Positions 22,901 through 33,656 of a DNA stretch of 45,928 nucleotides are shown here, one piece after another. The DNA comes from Amphimedon queenslandica (taxonomy: Eukaryota; Porifera; Demospongiae; Haplosclerida; Niphatidae): assembly GCF_000090795.2 (NCBI RefSeq), contig NW_003546256.1, forward strand, positions 33,107 through 79,034, read 5' to 3'. Below the pieces are notes generated by a model. It was not told the origin of the DNA and did no database searches. It was given only the letters and a program-made list of their open reading frames with translations. The position numbers and the translations under genes were made by a program. Numbering within the stretch: the stretch's first letter is position 1; each line of letters begins with the position of its first letter.

Positions 22901-25807
22901 CTATAACAGCTTTGCTTGAGTACAAAAGTGATCTATCAACTCGATCTCATTGCAATACATTCTCTTACTACCTCATAGCGCCGCAGGTACTAAACGGCAT
23001 TGCTAATGTCCTTGTGTTCCTAACGGCCCTCGAGTTCATACTAGCACAAGCTCCATGCACAATGCAGGGATTACTAATCGGACTATGGTATATGATGGAC
23101 GTATTGGACGAAGGGATAAGAGAAGCAGAAATAGTAACTACAAGAAAAGAAGAACCAAACAAGACTCTCGTATTCCTCCATTGTGGACGTCTCGGGATGG
23201 TCCTAGCCTCCATTTTTGCGTACATGATCGCTGCTCATTTCTACAAGTACAGGGACAGAGATAATATTGTTAACTCGTATCAACTGGTGACTGATAAGAT
23301 AGAGAGAACCATAGCACACAACGAGAGAGAGTATGTCGATTTCTCAACAAATTCGGAATATTCTATAAATAGTGACGGGTCGTCGCAAAGAAAAAGGTAC
23401 AGTGGTGGCCATGTCATTGTAGCAGCAACATTTGTTGATAATTAAAGATTGTTCTAGTACATTTACGTTCTAGTAAATCCTAGTATATTTCAGTAAACTT
23501 CATTTAAATGCACACACAGTGATATAAATGTATCCAAGACAAAATTATCATTATTATTTTTTATTATTAATGCTACCTTTTCTTTGGCTAAAAGGTCTTT
23601 ATTCTTTTTCTCATTTTCCAGTGACAGATTTAGTTCATCTCTCTCAGTCTGCAATTGAGTCAGTTCAGCTTGGAGCTGCTTATTAAGATCCAACAACTCT
23701 TCCAACTATAATAATAACAATAATAACAATAACAACAACAAATAAACAAACAAAATGTTGTCCTTGGTTACCTGTGTAGTAACAGCCATTACACTAGTCT
23801 CCATTTCTTCTTGATACTTTATCATTGACAGCTGTCTCTCTACTTCTAGCGCAGTGAGTCTCTCATTCAGTGCAGTACGCTCTCTCTCTGACTCCTTAAG
23901 CAGTTCTTCCTTCTCTCTTAGCTGGCCTTGAAGCTCCTGATCCCCTGCTTCATCTGCTTGTGTCTTCTGAATAAAAGTTAAATTAATAATAATAATCATG
24001 ACAAATTTTAAATAATTCACTAATGCTCTATTACTTTTGCAATTTGGCTCATGGTGACCAGTTCTTGTCTTAACTGACCAATTTGAGTCTTTAGACCTTC
24101 TATCTCTTCCTCCTTATCCATCAGCTTCTAGCATTAAAAACACACACACACAGAGTCACAGATATGTAAAATGCAATACTGTACAGCATAATACAGACTC
24201 ATGATGAACACATTATACAAGCCTTCTCTCACCTTATCCTTCTCAGTTCCGTTCTTAGATCTTTCTTCTAATATCTGGACATTCAAAAACGCTGAATGCT
24301 CTTCCTCTTTTGTCAGTAAATCTCGAAGAGTGTTCTTCTCTGTACCAGCTTGTTCTAATGCTTGACGTAATGCAGACACCTATAGTACATGAGTTATTAA
24401 TGGTTATTAGTAGTTATTAATGATTATAAATAGTTATTAAGCATACTTGCAGTTTCAGAGCAGTAGTAGAAGCAGTATCCTCTGTCTGAAACGAGACAGA
24501 CTAAAATGGAGAAAGGAGTCTTTAAAATTATGTAACTGACATAATTGCAAACACCACCCACAAGCAGTTAAAGTAACTATTGACATTAAACAACTCTACA
24601 GCCATTCACTTATTAGCTCAGTAGTGGCTTGTGCATGTACATGTAAATTCATTCTTCGAAAACCTGTGGTCAAGCATTGAATGGAAAAAGAAGTCTTTTT
24701 GCATGTATTTTTAGACATTATTATTATCATCATTAGTTCATTACTCACTTTATTTTTACTTGTTTTGGACTGATCACTCTCTTCATTCTCTTTACGACTC
24801 ATTTTTTTGCCAGTCTTTAAGATGAGAAGAAGAAAATCATAATTAAAGGCCTTTCTACATTAGCACTTCAAATGTGCATTGAACTGGTTTGAAACTGGTT
24901 CCAATCATTCCACACCTGATGCAAGTTGACTTCAATGGGCATTATATAAGATCCCGAAGATAGTGTGAATCACTTTATGCCCATTGAATGTGCATCACTT
25001 CTAAACAAGTTCAAAGTTCAAACCGCACATTGCAAGTGTAGCTAGAAAGGCTTTTAGATAAGGAGGAACATAAAACAGCCGCAAATATCTAAACATTTTA
25101 ACGCTCAAGTGCTCTAACAAGTATCATTCGCAATGGCCCCGTTCTTTTACGTAATACTCTATATTGGCACAAAAACCATACGAAAACTGACGGTGTGAAA
25201 TTTCTGCAAAATTTCTGCCGGTGTGAAACTCCCCAGCAACAAGAAGAGAGGAGGACAATGAAGTGTATAGTATGTTTTTCAAGGTGAGGTGTCATATCTG
25301 CCTTTATTTCTTTTTCGCTTACTAAAATTGACATAAACAATTGCCGCACAATTGCTGCAAGATTGTCGCACAATTACTGCAAGAGGCATCGAAATTGCAA
25401 ATAGATTATTACATCTTGCAAAATTTTCCATTCTGCTTTGTATGCATACATATTATAAACAAAATTAACAATACGAAACAATTATCAATACAGACTAAAA
25501 GGTGTGCTGCTTTCCTCACCCAAATGGCATTTGTTGCAGGTTTCTCTTGCAGTAAAGAGGCTCCCTGGGAACTAATGACCTCTGTCTCTCCCAGTAGCTG
25601 AGGATGAGAATGAGAACCAAACAATCTCCCTGTGTTTCTAGTCCTCTGTGGCGTGTTTGCCAGGACAGTCAGACCACTTCTGGACCTCCTAGAGCTGTAT
25701 TCTTCGTTGAGATCGACCCAGGACTGTCTAGGTCCGTTGATGCCTTCTCTTTTTGACAGTTTTGTCACTCTCTTTGGAAACCTAGTCTCCACATGTGGGT
25801 GGGCCAT
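16958..25807 (-). CDS. Very long coiled-coil protein, unrecognised
   Basis: More than 15 exons run from ATG at 25807 to TAA at 16958-16960, roughly 1,500 residues. The first exon (25520-25807, 96 residues) is basic, Ser/Arg-rich and not coiled coil (starts MAHPHVETRF). Everything after it is heptad-rich, e.g. LEELLDLNKQLQAELTQLQ and LRYELSQACLAVRNLEQQ. The largest exon block (17577-20078) includes an almost uninterrupted Glu/Gly/Asp tract of about 50 residues (17815-17960) and contains a short in-frame intron near 18848-18933 that leaves the frame open. Such proteins are typically centrosomal, ciliary, Golgi or nuclear-envelope scaffolds; I recognise no family. A 2,201-bp intron (21376-23576) contains a transporter gene on the opposite strand, and another intron holds a foldback MITE. 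The gene starts 102 bp from the divergent HCF start. I infer a single gene from matching exon phases and constant composition; a split into two is possible. Confidence 0.7.
17815..17960 (-). other. Glutamate-rich tract within coiled-coil gene
   Basis: A (GAG/GAA)n-rich segment with interspersed GGA codons encodes about 50 residues that are nearly all Glu, Gly, Asp and Lys. It is coding in the main frame and interrupts the coiled coil. The alternative frame gives a Lys/Arg-rich shadow frame, which is an artefact. Confidence 0.85.
21206..21280. repeat. Short fragment of the ~180-bp repeat family
   Basis: GCAACTTTAAAAATTCATGAAAAAT followed by TTTTGATTGGAATTGGCTCAATATTGATGAC matches the ACTTT-AAATTCAT and GATCGGAATCAGCTCAAAGTTGAT blocks of the copy at 14989, with decay. 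It lies in an intron of the long coiled-coil gene. Confidence 0.6.
21589..23445 (+). CDS. SLC15/POT-like solute transporter, single exon, nested
   Basis: An uninterrupted 618-residue frame inside an intron of the minus-strand coiled-coil gene. It has about 12 hydrophobic segments. PLFGWIADVCVKRYSVV after TM2 resembles the MFS/POT loop, and HWYYWSSQIGSI resembles the FYxxINxGS motif of peptide transporters. A conserved-looking cytoplasmic segment RSAFTYWEDKTPSR ... KYGGPFTTEEVEDTKTF precedes TM7, as in divergent SLC15-like proteins of sponges and other invertebrates that I recall. The proton-coupling ExxER motif of canonical POTs in TM1 is absent, so di/tripeptide-proton symport cannot be assumed. 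The start is the first ATG after a TATATAAT string at 21543. All neighbouring genes are rich in introns; this one has none, which suggests retroposition, or an intronless family. Confidence 0.8.
   Translation: MEARRNETQPLLKSKKKGYLSSCFFIGHKASLLILLWAIISSLYPSIPIQLITAASKDTKLLLLAILTGIHGGILLLYPLFGWIADVCVKRYSVVGCSLYLLLASSVLSIVATVFILIYTDSKGDPVDLSSFPAVATSCISIGISTAIAMLGRGLFQANAIQFGCSQMLEASSEQLSGFIHWYYWSSQIGSILIYYTSTAVSLIFDKTLQLNTSNASNMNYIGEEVEDKGSELEKSFEQGFEKSFYYVTVCIGVVQCAAALIGIVTVHVSKKHLNIEHNTKHNPIGTVYRVLKYACRHKYPVNRSAFTYWEDKTPSRIDVGKDKYGGPFTTEEVEDTKTFLRISVLLMSLFGLHLTTHNTRGIASVLYHNCTENEKDLRNIIIRADTSHLRCLTILILVPAYQLIIKPCCLKNRRLKMSRRIFLGLIFALLSAILATAITALLEYKSDLSTRSHCNTFSYYLIAPQVLNGIANVLVFLTALEFILAQAPCTMQGLLIGLWYMMDVLDEGIREAEIVTTRKEEPNKTLVFLHCGRLGMVLASIFAYMIAAHFYKYRDRDNIVNSYQLVTDKIERTIAHNEREYVDFSTNSEYSINSDGSSQRKRYSGGHVIVAATFVDN
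24843..25057. mobile_element. Foldback MITE-like element in intron
   Basis: The left edge reads TTAAAGGCCTTTCTAC and the reverse complement of the right edge reads CTAAAAGCCTTTCTAG. Similarity continues inwards over some 40 bp (AATGTGCATTGAAC against AATGTGCGGTTTGAAC). A second perfect 12-bp inverted pair, TTCAATGGGCAT and ATGCCCATTGAA, lies nearer the centre, so nearly the whole 215 bp can fold back on itself. No coding capacity. It sits in the first intron of the long coiled-coil gene. Confidence 0.7.
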
Positions 25808-25909
25808 GTTTTTTTAATTAACCCGTTAAAGAGGCAAAATTTAACCCTATCAAAACTGAATAATTTAGCGTTTCGGATCACGTGATCAGGTTCTCTCGCC
25901 GGTGTTAAA
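25808..25909. promoter_or_regulatory. 102-bp bidirectional promoter with palindromic E-box
   Basis: Between the divergent ATGs of the long coiled-coil gene (-) and HCF (+). It contains GATCACGTGATC at 25876-25887, a 12-bp perfect palindrome around CACGTG, the core of bHLH-ZIP sites (USF, Myc/Max, MITF/TFE). No TATA box. Regulation by such factors is inferred. Confidence 0.6.
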
Positions 25910-28900
25910 ATGGCGGAAACGGCGGAGGGCGAAGCTGCCTTAAATCTTAAGTGGAGAAAGATAACAACAACCACTGGCCCTTCTCCTCAACCCAGGCATG
26001 GGCACAAGGCTGTCTCCATTAAAGAGCTCATTATTATATTCGGAGGAGGCAATGATGGCATTATAGACACTCTCCACGTGCTGAACACTGGTAAAAAATG
26101 GCGGATACGCGTCTTTATTATTATTATTTATTCCCCGCCACTTTCATGTAATGTCATGTCTCTCTTTTATACAGCTACCAATCAATGGTTTGCCCCACAG
26201 GTTAAAGGAGAGAAGCCGAGCGGTTGCGCTGCATTTGGATTCATCTGTGATGGAGTCAGGCTCCTTACATTCGGAGGAATGGTTGAATTTGGACGCTATT
26301 CGAATGACGTGAGACTATTTAAATATTTGTACAGCAGGGAAGGGCCAGTTTTGATTTTTTTTAAATTAAATGTGTTGGTGTCAATATTATCACTTATTGA
26401 TTTTAAAATAATAATAATTATTATATAGTACTATTATTATTATCATTATTATTATTATTATTATTATCATTATCATCATTTATTATGATTATAGTTGTAT
26501 GAGCTACTGGCCAGTAGGTGGGAGTGGCGGAGGTTGACTCCACTCGGCGAGCCCCCTTGCCCTCGTCTTGGTCATTCATTTAATCTTGTTGGACAGAAGG
26601 CGATCATCTTTGGCGGTTTGGCAAACGAATCAAATGATCCTAAACTTAACATACCAAAGTATTTCACTTGCTTCTCTCTCTCCCCCTCAAACTATACCAT
26701 TATTACATTACCCTCATTACTATACTGTTACCATACTACTGTATACTTTTAGGTACCTCAATGACATTCAACTCCTTGAGATAAAGGAAGGGACTTCTCT
26801 CCAATGGCATGCGCCTACTTTTGACGGTCCCATCCCTCCTGTGCGTGAGAGCCACACTGCCATTACATGGGGGACCAAACTGGTTGTGTACGGTGGGATG
26901 AACGGGAAGAGACTGGGGGACCTTTGGATACTTGAGACGGACCCGTGGAAATGGACCAACGTTGCATCTCAGGGTAAAGTTCCATTGCCAAGGAGCCTTC
27001 ATGTATCGGCTATCATTAAGAACAGGTTAATAATGCATGCATGTACATGCACATGTAGGAAAAAGAACGTGTAGTTTCTCATTTTATTTATTTTAATAAT
27101 TACATATTTCTCTTTATATACATGTACATGTATGCATGGTCTTTGTATCTTGACTTAGGATGTACACAGTTGGTGGTTGGGTGCCTGTAATGAACAAAGA
27201 GGGCGAGCAGGCTCATGAAGCTGAATGGAAGTGCACCAATTCACTTGCTTGCTTTAATCTTGGTTAGTTATAATACCAGTATGCACATACTTGATCACAC
27301 ACGTATAATGTATAACCTTTAATTTGCTTCATATATATAGCTAGCTGTTAAATGTAAACAAAAGTTTGTACTCACTCCAAGGATGCTCAACCACTCATTC
27401 CTTTGTACTAGCAATGCTCTCCTTCCTTCCTGTCTCATGTCTTTATACATTATTTGATGATCAATGGAATGCTCATATTTAATACACACATGTATTGACG
27501 CAGCAGACACTTGCTCTACTCATCCAATGCTTCCTTCACTCACTAGCTGTTACTGTGATTATTTGTTAGCATTCCTGCTGACAGTTAGCGCTAAGTATTT
27601 GTGTCCATATGCCTAATTGCCTATACATGTGCCTACACACGTTGTAGCATAATACTGGTATATTGTACAACAGTATGATCATACATGTATGTATATACAT
27701 GTATATGCTGCAGATTAATAAGTGAGTACTCATTTTTTTCTCTTCCTTATGCCTTTCCTGTTATATTATTCATGTATTCCAGCAGTTACTATGCATGTAG
27801 CTATAGCTACCTGTTGAGTCATTCTTCCTTTATTTACATACTGATACACATGTGCTTCATTCCCTCCATCCCTTTTTACACACACCTTCCACATTAGTGA
27901 CATCATACACAATACTGATCCATACAATTAGGTACTGTACAATGTATGTACTTCATGCTCACTTGTTCTATAAAATAGATCATTTATAGTGACATTAAGA
28001 TCTGTACATGTACACGCATACAGCCCACCATATGTATTGTATGATAAAATTTAATAGTAAATTAATTACTACACTGTATTTTTATTTTTAGATACCAGCT
28101 CTTGGGAGCCATGCCCCAATTATCCAGAGACCGATGATCGTGATGATGTCATTGGACCAAGAGCCGGCTCCTGTGCTGCCGTGGTTGGTACCCGCATGTA
28201 CGTATGGAGTGGAAGGGATGGGTACAAGAAAGTATGGAACAGTCAGGTAGGGAGAGAGTTGTGTCGTCATACATAATGTATGTATATTCACACCGTAGTC
28301 CTTCATCACCTAACGCATGTACATAAAATGTAAAAAATGTCATTTACATGTACATGTACTGTATGTGTACATCGTTTACATGCTTGTCTCTTTATGCAGC
28401 AAGTTTGTTGTTCTGATTTGTGGTACCTGGAGACTGAGATACCCCCTCCTCCTGCTAGAGTCCAGCTGGTACGTGCCGGCACGCATAGCCTTGAGTTACT
28501 TTGGACAGCCATTTCCTCTGGTTAGCAAAACATTTTGATTGTGATTTTTAATTTTTAATTGCACGTGATGGTTGATTTAGTTTTGTGTATGTGATATATG
28601 CAACGAAATTTTTTCTAGTTGTCAAGTTGCATTTTAATTAAATGTGTGGGTGGTTGATTTTTTTAATGTTAAATTTTATTTTTCCTTCAGCTGATAATTA
28701 CCTGCTCCAGGTCCAAGAGTACTCCTCCTCATCTTCTACTACACCAACAGCAACTCAGCCTCCAAAAGGAGAGGAGACTAAACCTGGAGCTCCTCCCACT
28801 GCCCCGCCCCCTGCTGCTCCTGCTCCTGCTCCTGCCGAACAGAGCAAGTGGTATGATGTTGACGTTATTAAGGGCACACAGTATGTTGTTACTGCTTATC

Positions 28901-29888
28901 AAGTATCTGTTGAAGACCCCACTATGGTAATAATATTATAGTTTTAACAGCATGTTATGATTGTTATTATTTGCAGGCAGGAGAGACAAAGCTCCAGCGG
29001 GTAGAGCTTCTCTCAGGGCGTGCCTACAAGTTTCGGGTCTGCGGGTTGAACTCATGTGGGCGTGGTCCATTCTCCGAAGTTGCTGCTTTCAAAACATGCA
29101 TGCCAGGTTTCCCTGGAGCTCCATCTGCCATTAGGATCAGCAAGGTAAAGGAGCTGATGTGTCCTATTATATTTTATTTTTTTGCTGTAGAGTTCTGAAG
29201 GAGCTCATTTGTCATGGGAACCTCCTGCTAATTCAGCTGGTACAATATCAGAGTATTCAGTGTATCTTGGTCTTAAGCCTCAAGCTGGGGCACAGCCCGG
29301 TACAATGGCATTTGCACGGTATGTTACATTAACATGTACACTGGGTGCATAATACTATAGTCTAGCACTGTACTTATTATATACTGTACATCTAATGCAT
29401 TAATGATTATTTCTCACTCTCTCTCTCTCTCTAGTGTTTATTGTGGTCCTGGAAGTTCTTGTGTAGTGTCTCACAGTCAGTTAGGATCTGCTCATATTGA
29501 CATGACATCAAAGCCAGCCATCATATTCCGTATTGCAGCTAAGAATGACAAGGGGTGAGGGAGTTAGAAGATTAAGAGAGGGCCTATAGCTATTGCATGT
29601 ACATTTGTATCCTTTCCTTATAAGGTATGGCCCTGCTACTCAAGTGAGGTGGCTCCAGGATCCAAAGCCTGCCGATAAAGCTGCAGCTGCTGTCGCTAAG
29701 AGACCTGCCTCCTCCCCTCCAGCTGCGTAAGTTAATGTATCGTATCATTATACACATCATGTGTACTACACTGTTGTTGTATGATAAACTTGTTCAATGA
29801 TAATTTTATCTTTATTCTTTTTTTAAATTTTATCTTTATTCTTTTTTTACTTTTTAGCGAAGAAGCAAAGAAGGCAAAAGTCAACTAG
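25910..29888 (+). CDS. HCFC2: Host cell factor (HCF), compact HCF2-like form
   Basis: Thirteen exons (25910-26090, 26175-26308, 26495-26658, 26753-27025, 27159-27262, 28092-28246, 28400-28520, 28691-28926, 28977-29144, 29191-29318, 29435-29554, 29625-29726, 29858-29888) give 638 residues. Residues about 10-350 form the HCF Kelch propeller ([57 protein letters not shown]). Then come paired fibronectin type III repeats with [39 protein letters not shown] and [13 protein letters not shown], all close to vertebrate HCF. A Pro/Ala linker of about 35 residues lies inside the first Fn3 repeat, where HCF-1 carries its long processed central region. There are no HCF proteolytic repeats. The C-terminus AKKAKVN with KRPASSP looks like a nuclear localisation signal. 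HCF bridges transcription factors and chromatin modifiers (known for the family). Confidence 0.92.
27263..28091. other. Large HCF intron without visible features
   Basis: 829 bp between Kelch exons, rich in TACATGTA-type palindromes and T-runs. The largest intron in the gene. I see no alternative exon, RNA gene or transposon. Confidence 0.5.
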
Positions 29889-31063
29889 AGGGGAGAGTCC
29901 CTTTAGTCTTTCCCTGTACCTCCAATGCAGTATTTTCTTGTGCAAAGTACACATGTAGCACAAAACTTTCTGTTTCATTTCTTTTGTCTTTTTCTCTCCA
30001 TCTATTTTCATTTAATTGACTTTCGGTATCTCTTTGTAGCGAAATGTGCATGTCATTATTCATCATTGTGACGTACATGTATTTGCTATGTTCTACTTAA
30101 CCAGTTTTTGTGTTTCATTTTGCTACTTATGCAAAAATTTTCATTTAACCTTCTCTGTACTATTAATATGACTTGCAATCCTAATACACATGTACATGTA
30201 TGCATGTACATTGTTTTCATAATGATTATTATCTTTTATAAGGTATCCAAAGTAGATTAATTATCTTGTGTTCCAAAAGGTCAAATTTAAGCAATCATCC
30301 TTCTTTAATGTACATCTAGATAATAATCATGATAAAAAAATGACGACTTTTGCATGTACTTGTACTTGACATCATTAAGTGTAAGTACATGTATCGCTAC
30401 ACTTTGCTCTTTTTAAATTTAACAGTCAGTACTCTGGAATCATCTCTATTGTATTCATGGTATGAATTAACAAGAGGAAGGGAGGGCCGGGTTGGGAGAG
30501 GATGTGCCAACATTCATGGTCTCATTTTACCATAGCCACTTCCTGCCTGTGTCATCAATATAACAAGAGAGCCACCTGCCAGCCCAGCAGCGTCGACCTT
30601 TCTCGTTAGATCTAGACTAGGGCGACTCCCATTTACTTATAGAAGTGTTACTTGGCGTTTCACTTACTCTCTCTCTCTCTGTATATTGTATTCCGAGGGT
30701 TCTCTGATAAGTGGAAAGGGAGAAGGCGAGTTTGTCTGTTGAGGTGTAATATTTTCACTTGTAGTTGACTGGACTTGGCTCTCTCTTTCTCTATTTTTGG
30801 TTAGTTGTAATGTACTAATCCTCATCTCTATCTCTCTTTATTATCCTTTTCTTTCCCTCTTACCTCCTCTTTGATTTTTCTCTCTCTTTCCCTCACTTTC
30901 TCACCTCCTTTCCCTCTCCTGAACAGGATCTATTCCTACCGTGCAGGTGAAGAAGAGGAAAGAATCAAGAGACAGTGTTATATTTATCTCCACAAAGACC
31001 TCTCCATCACTTGCCATACTTGAGTATTGTATATAAATAATTAGTAGATCTACTCTTGGCATT
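29889..31063. other. Intergenic region HCF to PMCA
   Basis: 1,175 bp in the same-strand interval. The first part is presumably the HCF 3' UTR; 30660-30910 is CT-rich. TATATAAA at 31030-31037 is only 27 nt before the PMCA ATG, too close to be a good core promoter unless the 5' UTR is very short; an untranslated upstream exon is as likely. No open frame here looks coding. Confidence 0.5.
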
Positions 31064-31433
31064 ATGGATGAGCAATCACCAAATGACAAGACCTCAGAGG
31101 CTTCTGCCCTCACTCCAGCCTCCAGTGACAAAAGGTTTGGGCTTACTCAAGTCCAGTTGACTCAGATTATGGATTTCGGTGACAAGAGTGGAATGAAGAA
31201 AGTGGATCAGTATGGAGGGATAGATGACATAGCCCGTCACTTAAAGACAAATCTTACAGATGGACTCCCGGTGAACGAGGCTGATCACGAGGAAAGGAAA
31301 AGGGAATTTGGTGTCAATTATATAGAACCAGTTCCTCCCAAGTCATTCTTGGCTCTGATGTATGATGCCATCCAAGACAAGATACTACTTATATTGCTAT
31401 GTAAGAGTTTTAGTTTCACTTTTAAATTATTCT

Positions 31434-31468
<35 letters not shown>

Positions 31469-31825
31469 CTAGTGTGTGCCATAATATCGATTGGGTTAAG
31501 TGTGGGTATCGCTGAGCATGAGAGAAGCACTGCCTGGTTTGAGGGTTTTGCCATATTCCTCGCCGTTGTGATCGTCGTCTTGGTAACAGCAATCAATGAC
31601 TACACTAAAGAGCAACAGTTCAGGGACTTGCAGAAGAAACTGGAAAGCACTTCAAAGTAAGAAATGAAAAGTGTAACCATAGAATGTGGCAATTACTGTA
31701 ACACTTCCTGTAATTAGGCATACATGTGACTGTATTGTGTACATTTATATTTAAAGTGCAATTAGTGTGTGTCCTAAACTATCTTTTATCACTCATATGT
31801 GACCTTTTATGTAGTAAAATATTAG

Positions 31826-31893
<68 letters not shown>

Positions 31894-33574
31894 TAGACAA
31901 TACATATATATGTCACTTGTAATAACTAACTTGCAATTAATTTTTATCAACATTTCCTTTTTTAAAGGTATACCGTTATCCGTGAGTCTGAGAGATTCGA
32001 GATCAATGCTGCTGATATAATAGTCGGCGACATTATAGAGTTCAAGTATGGTAACGCCTTTCCCTGTGACGGTCTCTTGATCCGCGGGAACGACGTGAGC
32101 ATCTCAGAGTCGGCACTAACTGGAGAGACTGAAAACATACGCAAGAGACCTGACAAGGACCCTTTCCTTTATGCCGGTACACAGGTAAGACACTTGTGCA
32201 TGCATTGACATGGGACATACACATCTGATGTGTCCTGGTAAGTAAATGTTCCCATTATGGAGTATGTTTACAATGATCTTTCAGTTGAAATAGTATGTGT
32301 CACTGATATTATAACACCAGAAATCCTTTAATTTGCTTTGATTGAAATAGTTGCACGTTAATACATGTAAGCGTAACTGTGAAGTTTTGATTGAAAATAA
32401 ATAAAATTTAGTGATGCTTGACTGATACATCCATCACTATAGCAACTTAAAGTGTCATTATTTTCATAATGCAACTAATGTATGCATGTATATCTCTCCC
32501 ATTTTGTGGGTGTCCTCATATTTATTTAGCAACTGCAAATGACATTTGTGTATGTGTATAATTAAGATAGAGGAAGAATAACATTTATCATATATTTTAC
32601 ATGTATGTACATGTACATGTACATGTATGTATGAAGACAGGAAGTGCCATGCACTTATTACATTTATGTGATATATCATATTTGGAGTTCATGTATTGTG
32701 CTCAAAGATAAAGAGCTCGAGCATATGGATGTGTGAGAGAGAGGGGGGGATGAGGGAAGGGGAGAAAGACACTAAAGTAAGATTTACACGTGACTCGTTG
32801 AAGAAGAGGCACATGCATACATGTAATTAATGTTACTCTACACAGTCGGTGACACTAGTCAGGGTGAGTGGGATAAAGTAGCACTACTATTCATTTGCTG
32901 GCTCACTGTGTATCTGCTAGTCTGGTATTTCCTGTTTAGGGAGCAGACTGTTATTTTACTACCTTCTCATGACAGGATATGGGAATAGGATGTTATGCTA
33001 ATTGCTAAAATAGTGAGAGTGAAGAGAGAGAAGCTCTGTTCCTATGAGATCACCATCTAATTGCTGGTTTCCTCTATGCCTCTCTCTTTCTCTGCCTCTC
33101 TCATCTCCTGTAGAATGTAATTGTAATTGTAGTCTCCAGCTGTCTTGATTGTTCTTATAAACATTAACACTAAGATTCTAAGAACTTTTGTGGGTCACCA
33201 TAGTGATAATGAATACTTCCGCTTTGATAAAATCGCATGTAAATGAATGTAAAAATGTATGTAATGCGTTATGAGCGACTGGAAAATTTACATTATAAGC
33301 AGCAGCAGTGAGCAGCGTATGTGTCACTGTCTCTGTGTCAGGTGTGTGTTTGTACTAACTGTTCCCATGCACATTGTTATTCACGTCCTTCATGGGTACA
33401 AGATTATATTCACACTGTCTGCTGTCTGCACATGTACATTGTGTTCCTCTTCCTGTATCACATTTTTACAGCCATTGCTATGATTCCAGTTGTAGTGTAG
33501 AGTGTATGTACACATACATGTACATTAGGTAGTGTGTCTGGGACGTGCATGTATGCATGTATATGATTAAATTG

Positions 33575-33656
<82 letters not shown>

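Noticed and set aside
21589..23445. Bacterial gene acquired by transfer (because intronless)
   Set aside because: Sequence features match animal SLC15-like proteins and base composition matches the surroundings; retroposition or an intronless family is simpler.
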